From Torreya grandis (Eukaryota > Streptophyta > Pinopsida > Cupressales > Taxaceae): a stretch of DNA of 64,000 bases. The DNA lies in contig JARHVA010000224.1 of the NCBI GenBank assembly GCA_037957365.1, forward strand, positions 692,001 to 756,000. Direction: 5' to 3'. A program made the position numbers and the translations under genes. The first letter of the stretch is position 1, and each line of letters opens with the position of its first letter. Under the pieces are notes generated by a model. That model saw nothing but the letters and a program-made list of their open reading frames with translations, ran no database searches and was not told the DNA's origin. Shown here in pieces: positions 34,890-46,599 of this stretch.

Positions 34890-36379
34890 TGTAATGTCCA
34901 TTTTTTCCTAAATGTGACATTTCGAGAATACCATTAGACTATTCTATTCCTATAGCCTAATTTGGGTGTTGTAAGGGAATAATAATGTGGGGATCACTAT
35001 TCATAGGTACTATTCAAAAGTTCTATTAATTGACACTATTCATGGTGACATGGTAGGTGACGTAGCAGTGACATGGTAGAGTGATGTGGATGTTGACATG
35101 GCATGTGATGTAGAAGATGATGTATCTAATGATGCAACAAGGAGGTGACTTATGGAGTCATGTGCCATGACTCACATGGGAATATATGGCATGTGAAGAG
35201 GTGGGGCATAATACTCCACTTGGTGACATAAAAATGAATATTTTATTGTGTCACATGCTATGTAAAGACAAGGGTGAAAAGTTATGGTGAAACACTTTGA
35301 AAGAATAGTGTTTAGGCATGTGAAAACCTTTTGAAAGTCTCAAAAGGTGATTATATCTTATCTCCCACTCATTGGGATCACATGGGAGAAGATGACAAAG
35401 ACAACACTATTCCTGGTTATTTACATCTGTAAATGAAGAGTACTTTTTGGAAGCATATGGATGATGGGGAGCAAAGACAAAAGAAGGTAGCTATATTTTG
35501 GACCTTTTTGCATAACAAGACAATTTCCCCACATGGGTTTACTATGCCCCATTGGAGCATGGCACAATTTTCCTTCTCTCCCTTCATTTCAAGCTTATTG
35601 CATTCTCCATTGTGTTTTCTATAAATATGGAGCTCTTCCCTTTATTTAGGAATGCTTATGATAAACCCCCAAACCTCCTTTATAATTGAACTTGCATGTT
35701 CAATCCTCCCTCTCTTGGATTCATTTCTTGAGTTGTATACTAGTCTTGGTGGTGATGTGATTCCACCCACACTAGTTGTGATAATTCCATCAAGGGTTTG
35801 TACTAGAGCTGATTCAAGTCTACAAGTCTTTAAAAGATTCCACCCACACTAGTTGTATTATATTTTCATTTGTAGGTTTGGAGTGCAGATTTTAGAGTGT
35901 TGAAGAGTGTAGTGTGTGGAAGATTTAGATTATTTTAGAGTGTCCCATATTATGTGTGTTGTATGAGTTTTTACATCTATTGTGTGTATGGTATTTGGGG
36001 AGTATTCTCCATATAATGTTTGTAAGTTGTTTTAGTTTTATTCTCCATTTGAGAGTGTAAAATATGCCTTTGTAAGAAGGATATATACATTGAGTAATAT
36101 GTTTTTTAATCATCTTTGTAATGTGTGGTAATCCCCTCTTTTAAAATAAAGAGTTTGTGAGTTGGAGTTTTAGTGTTTAACTATTTTTATGCAAGCCTAT
36201 GTTGGAGAAGTAATTTCATTTTAATTGTTATGTTTTATGTTTTGTCATAAGTATTTAAATATGAATTTTAATTTAAGAAGTGTCATAAATCTGATTTTTA
36301 TGTGTTATAGGTGATATTATGGAGTTTATTTTTTGTACTCTATGTGTGTTAGTAAATATCCTATAAAAGGGATATTTCA
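34890..36379 (+). repeat. LTR copy A of the TGTAATGTCC family
   Basis: TGTAATGTCC to GATATTTCA, 1490 bp, followed by a primer-binding-like site. It matches the solo LTR at 47765-49293 throughout. It contains a TATA box (CTATAAATA, 35619-35627) and an AATAAA signal in CTTTTAAAATAAAGAG near 36137. The first third has recurring CACTATTCA and GTGACATGGTA words. Confidence 0.85.
35619..35627 (+). promoter_or_regulatory. TATA box in LTR copy A
   Basis: CTATAAATA, followed by TGGAGCTCTTCCCTTT, is conserved in the solo LTR at 48521-48530 (TATATAAATATGGAGCTCTT). Conservation in two separate copies supports it as the LTR core promoter. Confidence 0.65.
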
Positions 36380-36474
36380 TTGGTATCATAGCTTGTGTCA
36401 TAAAGGGTGGATTTGTTTAGTTTGAGTATTTGTAGTAAATATCCCCCTTTGGGATATTTCAGTGGTATCAAAGG
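36340..36474 (+). repeat. Tandem duplication of LTR end plus primer site
   Basis: AGTAAATATCC, GGGATATTTCA and TGGTATCA occur in order at about 36352-36388 and again at about 36434-36470, giving an 82-bp offset. The solo LTR copy has only one such end. Confidence 0.75.
36381..36392 (+). promoter_or_regulatory. Primer-binding site after LTR copy A
   Basis: TGGTATCATAGC, one base from TGGTATCAGAGC, lies two bases after the LTR end. A second copy, TGGTATCAAAGG, lies at 36463-36474 behind a duplicated GATATTTCA. Confidence 0.8.
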
Positions 36475-36486
36475 AATATTGTTTAC

Positions 36487-37165
36487 CTATTCTATTCCCA
36501 TAGGCTAATTCAAGTGTTGTAAGGGAATAATATTGTGGGGATCACTATTCACATACACTATTCACATGTCACTATTTATGATGACATGGTAGGTCACTAT
36601 TCATGGTGACATGGTAGGTGACTTAGCAGTGACATGGCAAAGTGAGGTGGAAGGTGGCATGGCATGTGATGTGGAAGATGATATAGCTGATGATGCAGTA
36701 AGGAGGTGACTTGTGGAGTGATGTGGCATGAACCACATGGAAATCTATGGCATGTGAAGAGGTGGGGCATAGTACTCCACTTGGTGACATAAAAATGAAT
36801 ATTTTATTGTGTCACATGTTATGTAAATACAAGGGTGAATAGTTATGGTGCCACACTTTTGAATAATAGTGTTTATACATGTGAAGACCTTTTGAAAAGG
36901 TCAAAAGGTGATTATATCTTGTCTCCTACTCATTAGGATCACATGGGAGAAGATGACAAAGAAACCACTATTCCTGGTTGTTCACATGTGTGAATGAAGA
37001 GGAATTTTTAGAATCATATAGATGTTGGGGAGCAAACACAAAAGAGGGTGGCTACCTTTTGGAATTTCTTACACAACAAGATAATCACCCCAAATGGGTT
37101 TACTATGACCACTTGGAATATGGCACAATTTTCCTTCTCTCCCTTCATTTCAAGCTTGTGGCAAC
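36487..37165 (+). repeat. LTR copy B of the TGTAATGTCC family, truncated both ends
   Basis: It aligns with copy A from about 34940 to 35590 (ACCTATTCTATTCCCATAGGC to CCCTTCATTTCAAGCTT). It lacks the first 50 bases and the promoter-containing half of the LTR. It could be a deleted 3' LTR of the element whose 5' LTR is copy A. Confidence 0.8.
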
Positions 37166-37649
37166 TCTGCCAACTCCAACTTTGTCTTCATGTAGACTCA
37201 AAATTTATTCATCTTTAAACTACTAAACTCTTTCATGGGATCTATGTATGGCAACAAGACCTCCTATGACCATATGAGGTTATCAAGACATCACTTGTGT
37301 CATTTGATAAAAATTGATATATATTTAAGAGCACTCTACACCAATCTTAGCATACCCCTTAACACATAGGTCTGCCAACAACAAAGTCCTTCATAGTAAG
37401 ACAATACATCTTATCGTGACATTTTTTGTCCTACAAAAATAATCAAAAACTCAACTAGCATCCACCATGCTTACACTTTCTAACAAGTGTCTCCTTAAAG
37501 CCTAGATAGAGATACCCTTTTGACATAAACAGACTAAAAGTCCCAAAACTTAGGAGACTCCCATAGCTCCATACCTTTATTTGACTTGCAGTCCTGCCTC
37601 ATCGTCTTATTGACTTTGAATGGATGTTCAACTTCATTCTTTGCTTCAA
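37166..37649. other. Unassigned interval inside the copia-type element
   Basis: No coding motif. It may be the divergent inner part of the right LTR, but I could not align it with the left LTR. Confidence 0.4.
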
Positions 37650-39422
37650 ACTTCTCAACAAAATATTTCACATAGCCATATGATCAAATCACATGGGAAA
37701 AACCTTAAATACATGTGCAACACACCCATGTGCTTTAGATACTTCAACACAAGCTCTAAGCACTCAAATCACCTTTCTCAAAATAACCACCGAGGTTGGT
37801 CACACACAGTCAGAATACAGTCATGTATTTTGACTCTCCATATCTAATCAGGGATATATCATGACAATAAAAGCCTTATCATAATCCTTTGAGACTTATA
37901 TAACATCCCCATGCTTAGTTTCTTTAATTCTTCTCATAACACATTCAATTCACTCTTGCAACATGGTCACTCAATATGTCAGTGCATTCAACAAACATAG
38001 TCAACTTCTAAGCAATTATTCACACTAAAGATGGATTGGTCAAGCCTCTAAAACCCTCACAAATAGTTCTTATTGAATATATAACACTCTCCAATATATA
38101 GTTCATCTTTAATCATCTAAATACCATAAATAACTCTTCAATTATCCTTCTCAATTCACTTGTAGAACATGCTCAATTACACATTCAACTTTGGAGCTCA
38201 ATACCTTTGACTATACAAACATTCAAATATTCTAACCAATTTATTTAGATGCACCTTGAAGTCCTCTTCAAATTTTCCTTATACACCATTAGAAAATTAT
38301 TCCTAGATCAAAAGATATTAGCAAAATATTACGTACTCATTTTTCCATTTACTAATTTAAAATGCCAAGGGTCATTGTGTAAATGTTAAACACCAGACAC
38401 TTTGACCTCATCTCATGCTTCCTAAATTAAAAAAAATATACATCATCTATCTCCTTAGAAGTAGCCTATACTTTACTTGCAATTCTCATCATTGATCTTA
38501 GATCCTAGATCCTAAAATTAAACCGCTTGAAACTCTCACATGCCTTCTGGGCACATTAACTATTTGACTCACTAAAATTCAGCCACTTGGCAGTCTCACA
38601 TACCTTTTGAGAATCCTTTGACGTGTTGATCCAATACACTCTGTTTATCTCTATATGTACAATCACCCACTTACCATTGGATCTTTGTTTAATATATTAG
38701 ATGCTGGCCTTAGATCTACTACTCAAACTCCATAATTATGACACTTATTACCAACACATTCATTCTTAGGTACCATTTACATTTTGACTCAATATGCACC
38801 ATTAGATCACTAATAACAAGATCACTCACTCCATTAGATTCTTATCTAGTCATATTAATTTCATATCATAGATATTTGGTCCAATTAAATTCTCACCATT
38901 AGATATTTATCTGTTAGATTAATTTCACATCGTATATCTATTGAACTCTCACTATTAGATTTCTCTTTGTAAATTTGGTGAAGTATAGAAACTTAGTGAG
39001 CTTCTAGTTGAGAGGCCAACTTTGCACTTGCATATCTTTTGCTACGCTCCATGTCCAAACCTAAAATGTGAACTATATGATCTCATTTCATAGGGGAATC
39101 CATCTATATATCAATTTATTCCTGAAACCTTCACACATATGAAATATTATGTCATAAAACTACTTACTCAGCCTTATCTATCAAGATGACTACTTGAGCT
39201 TAGACATTCAAATGATTGTTCTGATGAATTCCATTCACTTCCATAAGCATTCTAAGTACTCTTAACACTCCATAGAGTCTAATATGTATCATGTCCATAC
39301 CATCAATATCATCCATTAATAACTTCACTAAGTCAAACACTGATGAATTATTAATTTGATCACTTTGTCATTAATGCACTATGATCTCATGCTCTCATTG
39401 ACATCAATGACTATGCTCAACA
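37650..39422 (-). repeat. 5' LTR (right) of the copia-type element, recognisable part
   Basis: It aligns with 33065-34848; for example the word ATTTTGACTCTCCATATCTA occurs in both, at 33249 and 37827. The right edge carries an intact TG terminus and the TTATG duplication. The inner part left of 37650 is not alignable by eye. Confidence 0.8.
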
Positions 39423-39427
39423 TTATG
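39423..39427. repeat. Target-site duplication TTATG (right)
   Basis: Identical to 31943-31947. Confidence 0.88.
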
Positions 39428-40909
39428 TATTTATCCCCTACGTGTTGTCTTGTATGTAATCATGCAATGTATAATAATAAAATACAATAATGAATTAGCT
39501 TATAACTTGGAAAATTATGCTCTTGGGATGTTACCTCAATGCTTTAAACCTATAGATATTTTGTCCCTATGGTTGATATGACAATAGGAGAAAATAGGGA
39601 TTTCTCACTTGAATACTTGATTGAGTGTTTTTTGGTTAGTTACCTTGTGAGAGTCAAGAAGTTGCTAGGTGAGAAATTAATGATAGTTGATCTTATATTT
39701 ATACCAATCCCTTTGGATAAAATCTCACATATTATCACTCAGGCTGACCATTAGGATACATTTCATTTCAAAATTAGATCATTTTAGGGCATTGGAAACT
39801 TATGTTAGAATAAGACACTTGCATCGACATAGGTGTCTACCCAGGATGCAAGTGTCTAGGGAGAAAAAAAATAAGTACAGGCTCAAAAATTGTAGAGGTA
39901 GAAAATAATCAAGTTTTAAGCATTTTGGATAAGATAGAAGGTCTGGGTCATTAACATAAGACTGGTCAGACTAAGAGATAGGCCAAGGGGTATAAAAGAG
40001 CAGATGTGAGACTTGTGAAAATAGGAAAGGTTTAAAACTAAGAGTAACAACCAAGGTTAGATTTTTCCAAGTGTGTAAGATTGAGGTTTTATATAATTCA
40101 TAAATATCATCTGCATTCCCCTTTTTAATCTAATAATAAAATTTTTAGTTTAAAGGAAAAGAATGCATAACTAGGTGTGTATAATACACCTTGTCTTTTA
40201 TTGAGCACTTTTTTAATGATTTACCTATAATGAAGAGCATGTTACATTATACTATTAGTGCATATAATTTGAAATGGAAATTATTTAAATGATTAAAATT
40301 TAAAGAGAGAAATGTTTAGGAGTACACCTATGTATCGATGCAACTGCCTTGCCTATTGAAAATTTGATTTAAAAGATATAGCATTATGAATCACTAAAAA
40401 TGATATTAGGACAAATATTAATCTATAAAGTGCATATATCTAATGAGATAGAGAGGGGGATATGAGGGCACATGCCCCCAACTTTGGAGAAAATATGGAT
40501 TTCCACTTGGCAACCCAATCATACTTATAACCTGGTGCATATGAGTGAACCAAGTCAAGTCACACTGTAAAAATGATGAGGATAGATGATATAATAAATT
40601 GCAACCCAAAACTTGGAAATATTGAGTGATTTAATCACCACAACCATACCAAAAATTAAACCAACTACTCAAGTAGATTAGCTCAATATAGTCCATAAAA
40701 GTCCAGCCTGGTGGGTGATCACAATATTTGAAAGTGTTTGGAATATAAAACTATATTGGAGTTTGTAATATTAGGTGTACATTTCACAGCATATGTACCT
40801 TGGATATGTCTCATGCTAAAATTGTGTATAAAAATGGTACCAATGTATAAAATTCTAACACAAATGTGTTTTTGAATCATATAAATATGTGTTTTGTCTA
40901 ATTCAAAAA
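39428..40909 (-). other. Continuation of the gypsy LTR and 3' region, no recognised coding
   Basis: By removal of the TTATG-flanked insertion this sequence joins 31942 and should belong to the gypsy element's 3' LTR and U3. Short open frames at 39569-39908 have no recognisable domain. Confidence 0.45.
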
Positions 40910-41210
40910 TTTGAATAAGTGTGGGTCACATGTTACCATAACATGCCCCCACTATATATGGATAAATTTTAAAACTAATATAAGTGCCATGTGGAGGACA
41001 GGTTTCTAAAACATTCCCCTATGTTAATCTAGGTATGTTGAATATTGAGTAAGTGTGAAGAACATGGTTCCAAAACATGCCCCCATAAAATCTGAAAACT
41101 ATGAATGTGTGGAAGCCATGTCTCTATCTCATACCCCAACTAAATCTAAGACTATGAATTTTTAGAATTCATACCTATATGACATGCCCCCACTAATAGT
41201 CCCCCCTTTG
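40910..41210 (-). repeat. Degenerate minisatellite, about 62-bp unit, about five copies
   Basis: Each unit carries an ACATGCCCCCA-type block: near 40941, 41012 (ACATTCCCCTA), 41078, 41133 (CATACCCCAA) and 41189, alternating with AAGTGTGG and ACATGG words. On the coding strand the block is TGGGGGCATGT, a polypurine-like run followed by TG. It ends next to CCCCCCTTTGAGG at 41201-41213. Further single copies occur near 40469 and 41911. Confidence 0.6.
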
Positions 41211-42474
41211 AGGTGACTGAATATAGATTCTAGTAGTTATATCACATCAAAATGATAAGATAACCATATGATTATGAATTAATCATGTATTACATACGAG
41301 AACCTATATAGGTAAATGTGTCATTGAATAACATATAATGTTATCACATCAAGGCTTTAGATGGATGCTAAATATCATGACAATATTTAGAGAGTAATAT
41401 TACAAGCTCAATAAGAAATCAAGCACACACACAAGAGAACTCAAAATAAAATCAATAATCAATGGTCTAAGGAGACAAAAATAAAGGGTATGTTCAAATG
41501 CCACACAATCGAAGGGACATGGCTTTGTCAAATGTAAACAAAATCAAGAATGACATATTCAAATGTCCATACCATAAGTGATGACATATCAAATGTCAAA
41601 GAATAAAACAAAGGTAGCAAAAAAAAAATGGACCATACTCAAATGATCCATAGACAAGATAATAAAAAGGCAAGATACTTGAGGAAGTACATAAATGAAA
41701 GCATAAACAACCAACATAAACATAGCATACTAACCCCTGGATATAATGTGTTAGTAAAAAATGTCAAGTAAATAGTATATCATGTACACTATATACGATA
41801 TAAGAATGGATAAAAGTATGTGTAAGTACATATATAATCTCAAACATGATAATTTAAAATGACAATAGAATGATATAACCTAGATGCATCCTGATCATAT
41901 AGGTGGATGCCCCCAATGTACTGGTGATGTGAATAGAGGTAAAGATAAACATCTAAAAGTGTATACATCATGTATTTTTGTATACCTATATCACACTCAA
42001 ATAGATGCATGAAACACATGTGTATGTAGAAGTAATTGATATTTTATCCATCAACATGGAACTAATAATATATATGTTGAGGAGCTAATAGAACATGTGA
42101 ATGCTTAAAACATTTTTGGATTTTTGAAGTTCTTTTTTTTTTTTTTGTATTTTTTGAATATGTGAAGAGACTATCATTTCATCTCATCCAATGGGTGCTC
42201 ATAGATATCTCCACATTGTGAAATTGTTTTAATAATCTGTGACATTGTCAAGGAGACTATTTATGTGTAGTATCATTTATTGTAGCATTTGGGATGCTCT
42301 ATGTATGCAAAATATTACTATGTGGTCATGAAGCAAAAAGGGTAGGAGTAGGTGTTCATGGAACCCATCATTGAGTGTTCTATGGTTTCTTTGGAATAAT
42401 AATAATAGGAATATGTGTAGGTACTTTGGGTATCTGAATGTGGTGTATAGTAGATAAGGATTCTAGAGAACCCA
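41211..42474. other. Unassigned interval where pol would be expected
   Basis: Read on the minus strand this should carry reverse transcriptase, RNase H and integrase downstream of the protease, but none is recognisable; a T-tract lies at about 42128-42146. The pol region appears deleted or replaced. Confidence 0.45.
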
Positions 42475-43240
42475 TTATGGATCTGTGATGTAATCCTCTC
42501 TCAAAATTGGCCTCCTAATAAAGTGGATTCCTTTTTTCTTAACCTTGTATGGTGGAAAAACCTTAGTAGGTTTTAAAATTAATTTTTTGGGTATAAATTT
42601 ATCTTGCTTAAGAGGATTCTCATATGGAATACTAGAAACTATAATTTCATGATTAGAATGAATGTATTCAAGACACCCATCCACTATAGAAGGTATCACT
42701 AGAAGTTTATGTATCAAATGTCATGCCAATAACATATCAAAGACACCCATACAAGGTATAAGTGAAAGGTAATAACCACATGTGTGGGAACCACCTGTAA
42801 AGGTAATCCAATCTCACCAAGAACTTATTCTAAGGTCCCATCAAATGGTCTAATTGATCTGGTAGAAGGGTGTAAATCATTATGAGTATAACCCAAGTGC
42901 ATAATTAATTTCATGGTGAAATGTTTTTTACTTGAACCATTATAAATCATGACATTTCATAGAGGCTAGTGATCAAGTTATGCTCAAATGAATAGAGAAT
43001 TGAGATTCGAGTCATAATCCCTAATCTCACTATCATCTAAATTAATATAAGGTATCTGAACCATAGAAGGTTTATTCCACATATAGGTACTAATTATCTC
43101 ATCTAGTGGGTGTTCATAATGTGATGTAGTAGGATGTGTGTTATATACCATTTGTATTTTTTCATACTTCTTAGAATGGTCTTGCAAAGAATTTTTAAAT
43201 ACCTTAAGTTTTTGGTGTTCACTAGGTTGTGGACCCAATT
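42475..43240 (-). pseudogene. Gypsy protease region and pre-protease linker
   Basis: The minus strand encodes a linker (TTSHYEHPLDEIISTYMWNK, about 43100), then a retroviral-type protease zone with KHFTMKLIMHLGYTH and STRSIRPFDGTLE (about 42960-42830) and VVPTHVVITFHLYL. After it come DGCLEYIHSNHEIIVSSIPYENP and DKFIPKKLILKPTKVFPPYK (42717-42475). The fold order fits the gypsy gag-protease junction. Stops and shifts are present, and the reverse transcriptase that should follow is missing. Confidence 0.65.
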
Positions 43241-43699
43241 CCTTTAGAGGATCATCAAATATAATATTTTGGTCATTGATAAGGTCTTGTATCTTTAAAT
43301 TTAAAGTTAAAATATCTATTCATAGAATTCCATGGTCCTTGGTCATAATGATAATAATTCACATCATATCCTTTGGGTAGATGTTGTCTCATATCAACCT
43401 CTATAGAATAATGGAGAGATTTAAGTTGACACTCCACTAACTGTGTGAGTAATTAAGTTGGAGACTCAAGTAAGCATGAGAATTGTCTCCTCAGTGCATT
43501 AGATAAAAAAATCTGATTAGTCTACTATGAAGCTACATTAACCATGGTGGTTGTTTCCTTTTTAGGATAAGGAGGTTTTACCTTATAACTTGGTTTGATT
43601 GTAAACTTTGTATTAGATGTAGATTTTGTTGTTTGTTTACTACATACATAACTTTATTTCATGAGATAAGTTTCATTTCATGGTCCCAAATAACATGGC

Positions 43700-44225
43700 A
43701 CAAGTCATCAAAGTATCTAAACTATTTGAAAATGATGTAATCATGTAAAGGAGTAAGCAAACTTTATTTTGAGATGTCTTGAAGTTCTTTATCTTCCATA
43801 AGATTGGTCATTTTAGCTATCATTATCTTATACCTCAAGACATATTCATTGATAGGTTCATTGGTTCCTTATTTTTTTTAAAAATTTGGGCGTGAAAAAC
43901 CTTTTTCGGTAATGCTAATAGAGAAGTGTGCCAAAAGTTGATATGCAAGGGGTTTGAAGGAATTTATTGATTGAGTTGGTAAATTATAAAACCACCTTAA
44001 AGCATAGTTCTTGAGGATCCTTTTAAATAGATTAGTTAAAAGTTTATCATCAAAGGCATAATCAAGGCATGCCACATAAAAGGACTAGAGATATTGTTCA
44101 GGATCACCCTTGCCATCATAAAATTTAAACTTATGTGCAACAGAAGTAGTTGGAAAGGGGTGAAAATATATCGCTTGTGTAAGAGGATTATTCAACACCT
44201 CTTGTGAATAAATAACATAAGGTTA
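43700..44225 (-). pseudogene. Gypsy gag core (downstream half of split gag)
   Basis: The minus strand reads NNPLTQAIYFHPFPTTSVAH, KFYDGKGDPEQYL, then DDKLLTNLFKRILKNYALRW, FYNLPTQSINSFKPLAYQLL and LLAHFSISITEKG (44075-43878), and continues NEYVLRYKIMIAKMTNLMED, ELQDISK. This is the retrotransposon gag family signature of gypsy elements. Its N-terminal part lies at 46600-47215, beyond a 2.4-kb insertion. Premature stops lie near 43800 and 44090. Confidence 0.88.
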
Positions 44226-46599
44226 TTTCATAGAGTTTTATTCAATATTTATTGCATCTAGATTCCTCACTAAGCAAACTATTTGACTATTTATGGATAG
44301 TTATAGTGGACACATATGATACTAGTTTTATTTCTGATTTATGGTGTGTTTATTACTTGATTGGAGTGTTACTTTCTATGGTTTTGTAGAGTAGGTAAAT
44401 ATTGTAATGAATTATTTTGCATGTTTGGCACATTTTGTCATTAATGATGGTAGGAACATTTTTGGCAAAGTTAAATTTAAAATATAGATTATTTATAATG
44501 TTAAAATTGCTATTTGAATTTGCTATAGTATATTTGAATGCTAATTTAATTTAATAAGATTATGGAATTTTAGCATTCACTATTAAAATATATTAAAAAA
44601 TAAAAAATTAATTAAAAAGAGGAAAAAACAAAAAAGTCAATAAAACATTAAAAAATGATTAAAATTTAGAAAAAAGCAGTTAAATATATTAAAAAGGAAA
44701 AAAACAAAAATATAAAGCAAGGGATAGATGCACCTATTTCACATAGGAAAAGTTTGAATAAGGGAATCTCATGTATTTTTGGAGGAGAAGGACTGAAAGG
44801 GAAGCAAAAGGGGCACAACATAGGAAGGAAAGGCGTAGAGAAGCAATAATAAATTAACCAAATAGATGTTGTATTTAAAATTAATATTTAATTCTCAACC
44901 TATATGATTAAACTTAGGTGAAATATTTGTGTGTAGAGTGTTTACATATTTTGTTTTTAGTACATTTAAGCCATGAACTATCTATGTATTTTTCCTATGG
45001 TGCACAAAAACCTATAGTATGCAAAATATATAATAATATATATAAATTATGGATACGTTGAGTCATACATCTATCTATAAGGGTCACTATAATAAGCAAA
45101 GTCATCGATTTAAATAGGAAATCAATGTACAATATTAAAACTAAGAACTAGGAGCATAGATGATTATTTTAATAGTAAATTCTAGCCATATGGAAAGTTA
45201 AAACAACAACACATATGTATTCTAAAAATGCCTAGTATAAAATTTTGCAACATATATGAGTCTTCATCATCACAATATAAAAACATCTAGTATTCTATAT
45301 GCAACTTCACAATACATATATAGTTCCTTGTAATCTAAATCACCCAATATTCTAAATCACCTAATATAAAAGTGCCTAGTATTCTAAATTATTGCCTCTA
45401 TGGATAATTGAACATAGTTTACTTATATTCTTTAGTGGCATAAATTAAGTGCAGTAATTTACCTTGGAAGTAATGACATATCATTTAATTATGGAGAATC
45501 AGAGACCATGTGTAGTGAACTTGTATTTAAATGCAACAATTATGTGTATAAAAAAATGTAGAGACCTATTATGGAAGGGAAGTGACCCACATTTGTAGTG
45601 ACTCTCATTTGGCATATACGGTGAGTTGGTATGAAGTTGAAACAAATTGTAGATTGTATCTCATTATATATAATTAATTATTTTGGTGTTCTGAAGGGCA
45701 TCATACATATAAGAGTGAATAATTTCATGTAGGCATGTAGTGACTTAGTGAAAAAAATAGCCTAATTTGTAACCAAACAACTATATTAATAGATATTGTC
45801 TGGTTATAACTTATTAGAAAACTCTTAGATGAAATGGATTGTATAGTGTGTTTGTGATAGTTGAATATACTTTATTCATAAAGGCATCACTGGTTTAATA
45901 TAGTTTAATTAAAGACTTAAGTTAAACTATGATTTGATAATGATTAATCCATTGTTCATACTTCCTATAACCATTGAACTATATACATCATATTTTGTAT
46001 ATTGGTAAGTACCTTTATAGGGAGCGTAATATGAATATAGTTAATATGTACAATGTTGTACGTATATAAAATATATATCTACATAGACTTGGGTGCTCAT
46101 ATAGAATATTACATATATAGGTGTATAGGGTCATATGCCTAAACTTTTAGTTAATGGATGGTTCAAGTGAATCTTAAAATGTCCAAGGGACTAAAACTAT
46201 AACCATGTTAAAATTGTCTTTTAGAAAATAGAATGAGATGTTTAAATGATTGTTATAACAAGTTTATGAGTTCTTTAGTTATATACAAATGATTGATTGG
46301 TTGTTAGTTATATAAAATTTAGTTTTGAATACTTGTGAGTAGTACATATTATATAAGTGTTAATATGTATAAATTATTAGTTATAGACTTGTACCGGTTA
46401 TAGCCAAGTTAATATAATTACATTCTATATTTACATTTTGATGTGCTCTCATTATATTAGAGATCAGAATATGTGATGTCATATGCTTATTTGATTTTAT
46501 AATGCATTGAGTATTTCATATGATCTCTATAGATTCTCATGGTGTAATCTATATTTAGTATATGTGTTTAATTAAAATAAAAAATCAACTATTTCTTTG
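44226..46599. other. AT-rich insertion splitting gypsy gag
   Basis: The gag frame breaks off after TKVTNIVTTLLG on the right and resumes at YSQEVLNNPLTQ on the left. The 2.4 kb between is AT-rich (A-tracts at 44580-44720), with no coding motif. Candidate edges are AACATAAGGTTA near 44217 and CTAACCTAACAGG near 46602, which share AGGTTA in inverted orientation; no clear duplication was found. It could be a non-autonomous DNA element or a decayed LTR. Confidence 0.5.

Larger units (their letters stand above)
31948..39422 (-). mobile_element. Copia-type LTR element, minus strand, interior lost
   Basis: The reverse complement begins TGTTGAGCATAGTCATTG at 39422 and ends CCTATAACA at 31948; the perfect 5-bp duplication TTATG flanks both ends. 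A polypurine tract AAAGGGGGAG (reverse complement of 34851-34860) lies beside the inner edge of the left LTR. The combination of a GGGGGAG tract, a TGTTRAGC LTR start and an LTR of nearly 3 kb suggests a SIRE/Maximus-like copia; that is an inference. The gag-pol interior is gone and the space between the LTRs is occupied by two copies of another LTR family (34890-37165). Confidence 0.85.

Noticed and set aside
36381..36392. tRNA-like fragment TGGTATCATAGC
   Set aside because: It is an LTR primer-binding site; no cloverleaf can be drawn around it. No tRNA gene was found anywhere in the window.
39569..39908. Possible small gene in plus-strand frames
   Set aside because: No domain, no start context, the frames overlap in different registers, and it lies in sequence expected to be gypsy LTR/U3.
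40910..41210. CRISPR-like spaced repeats
   Set aside because: Repeats and intervening sequence are both degenerate and of one ancestry (a minisatellite), in a plant nuclear context.
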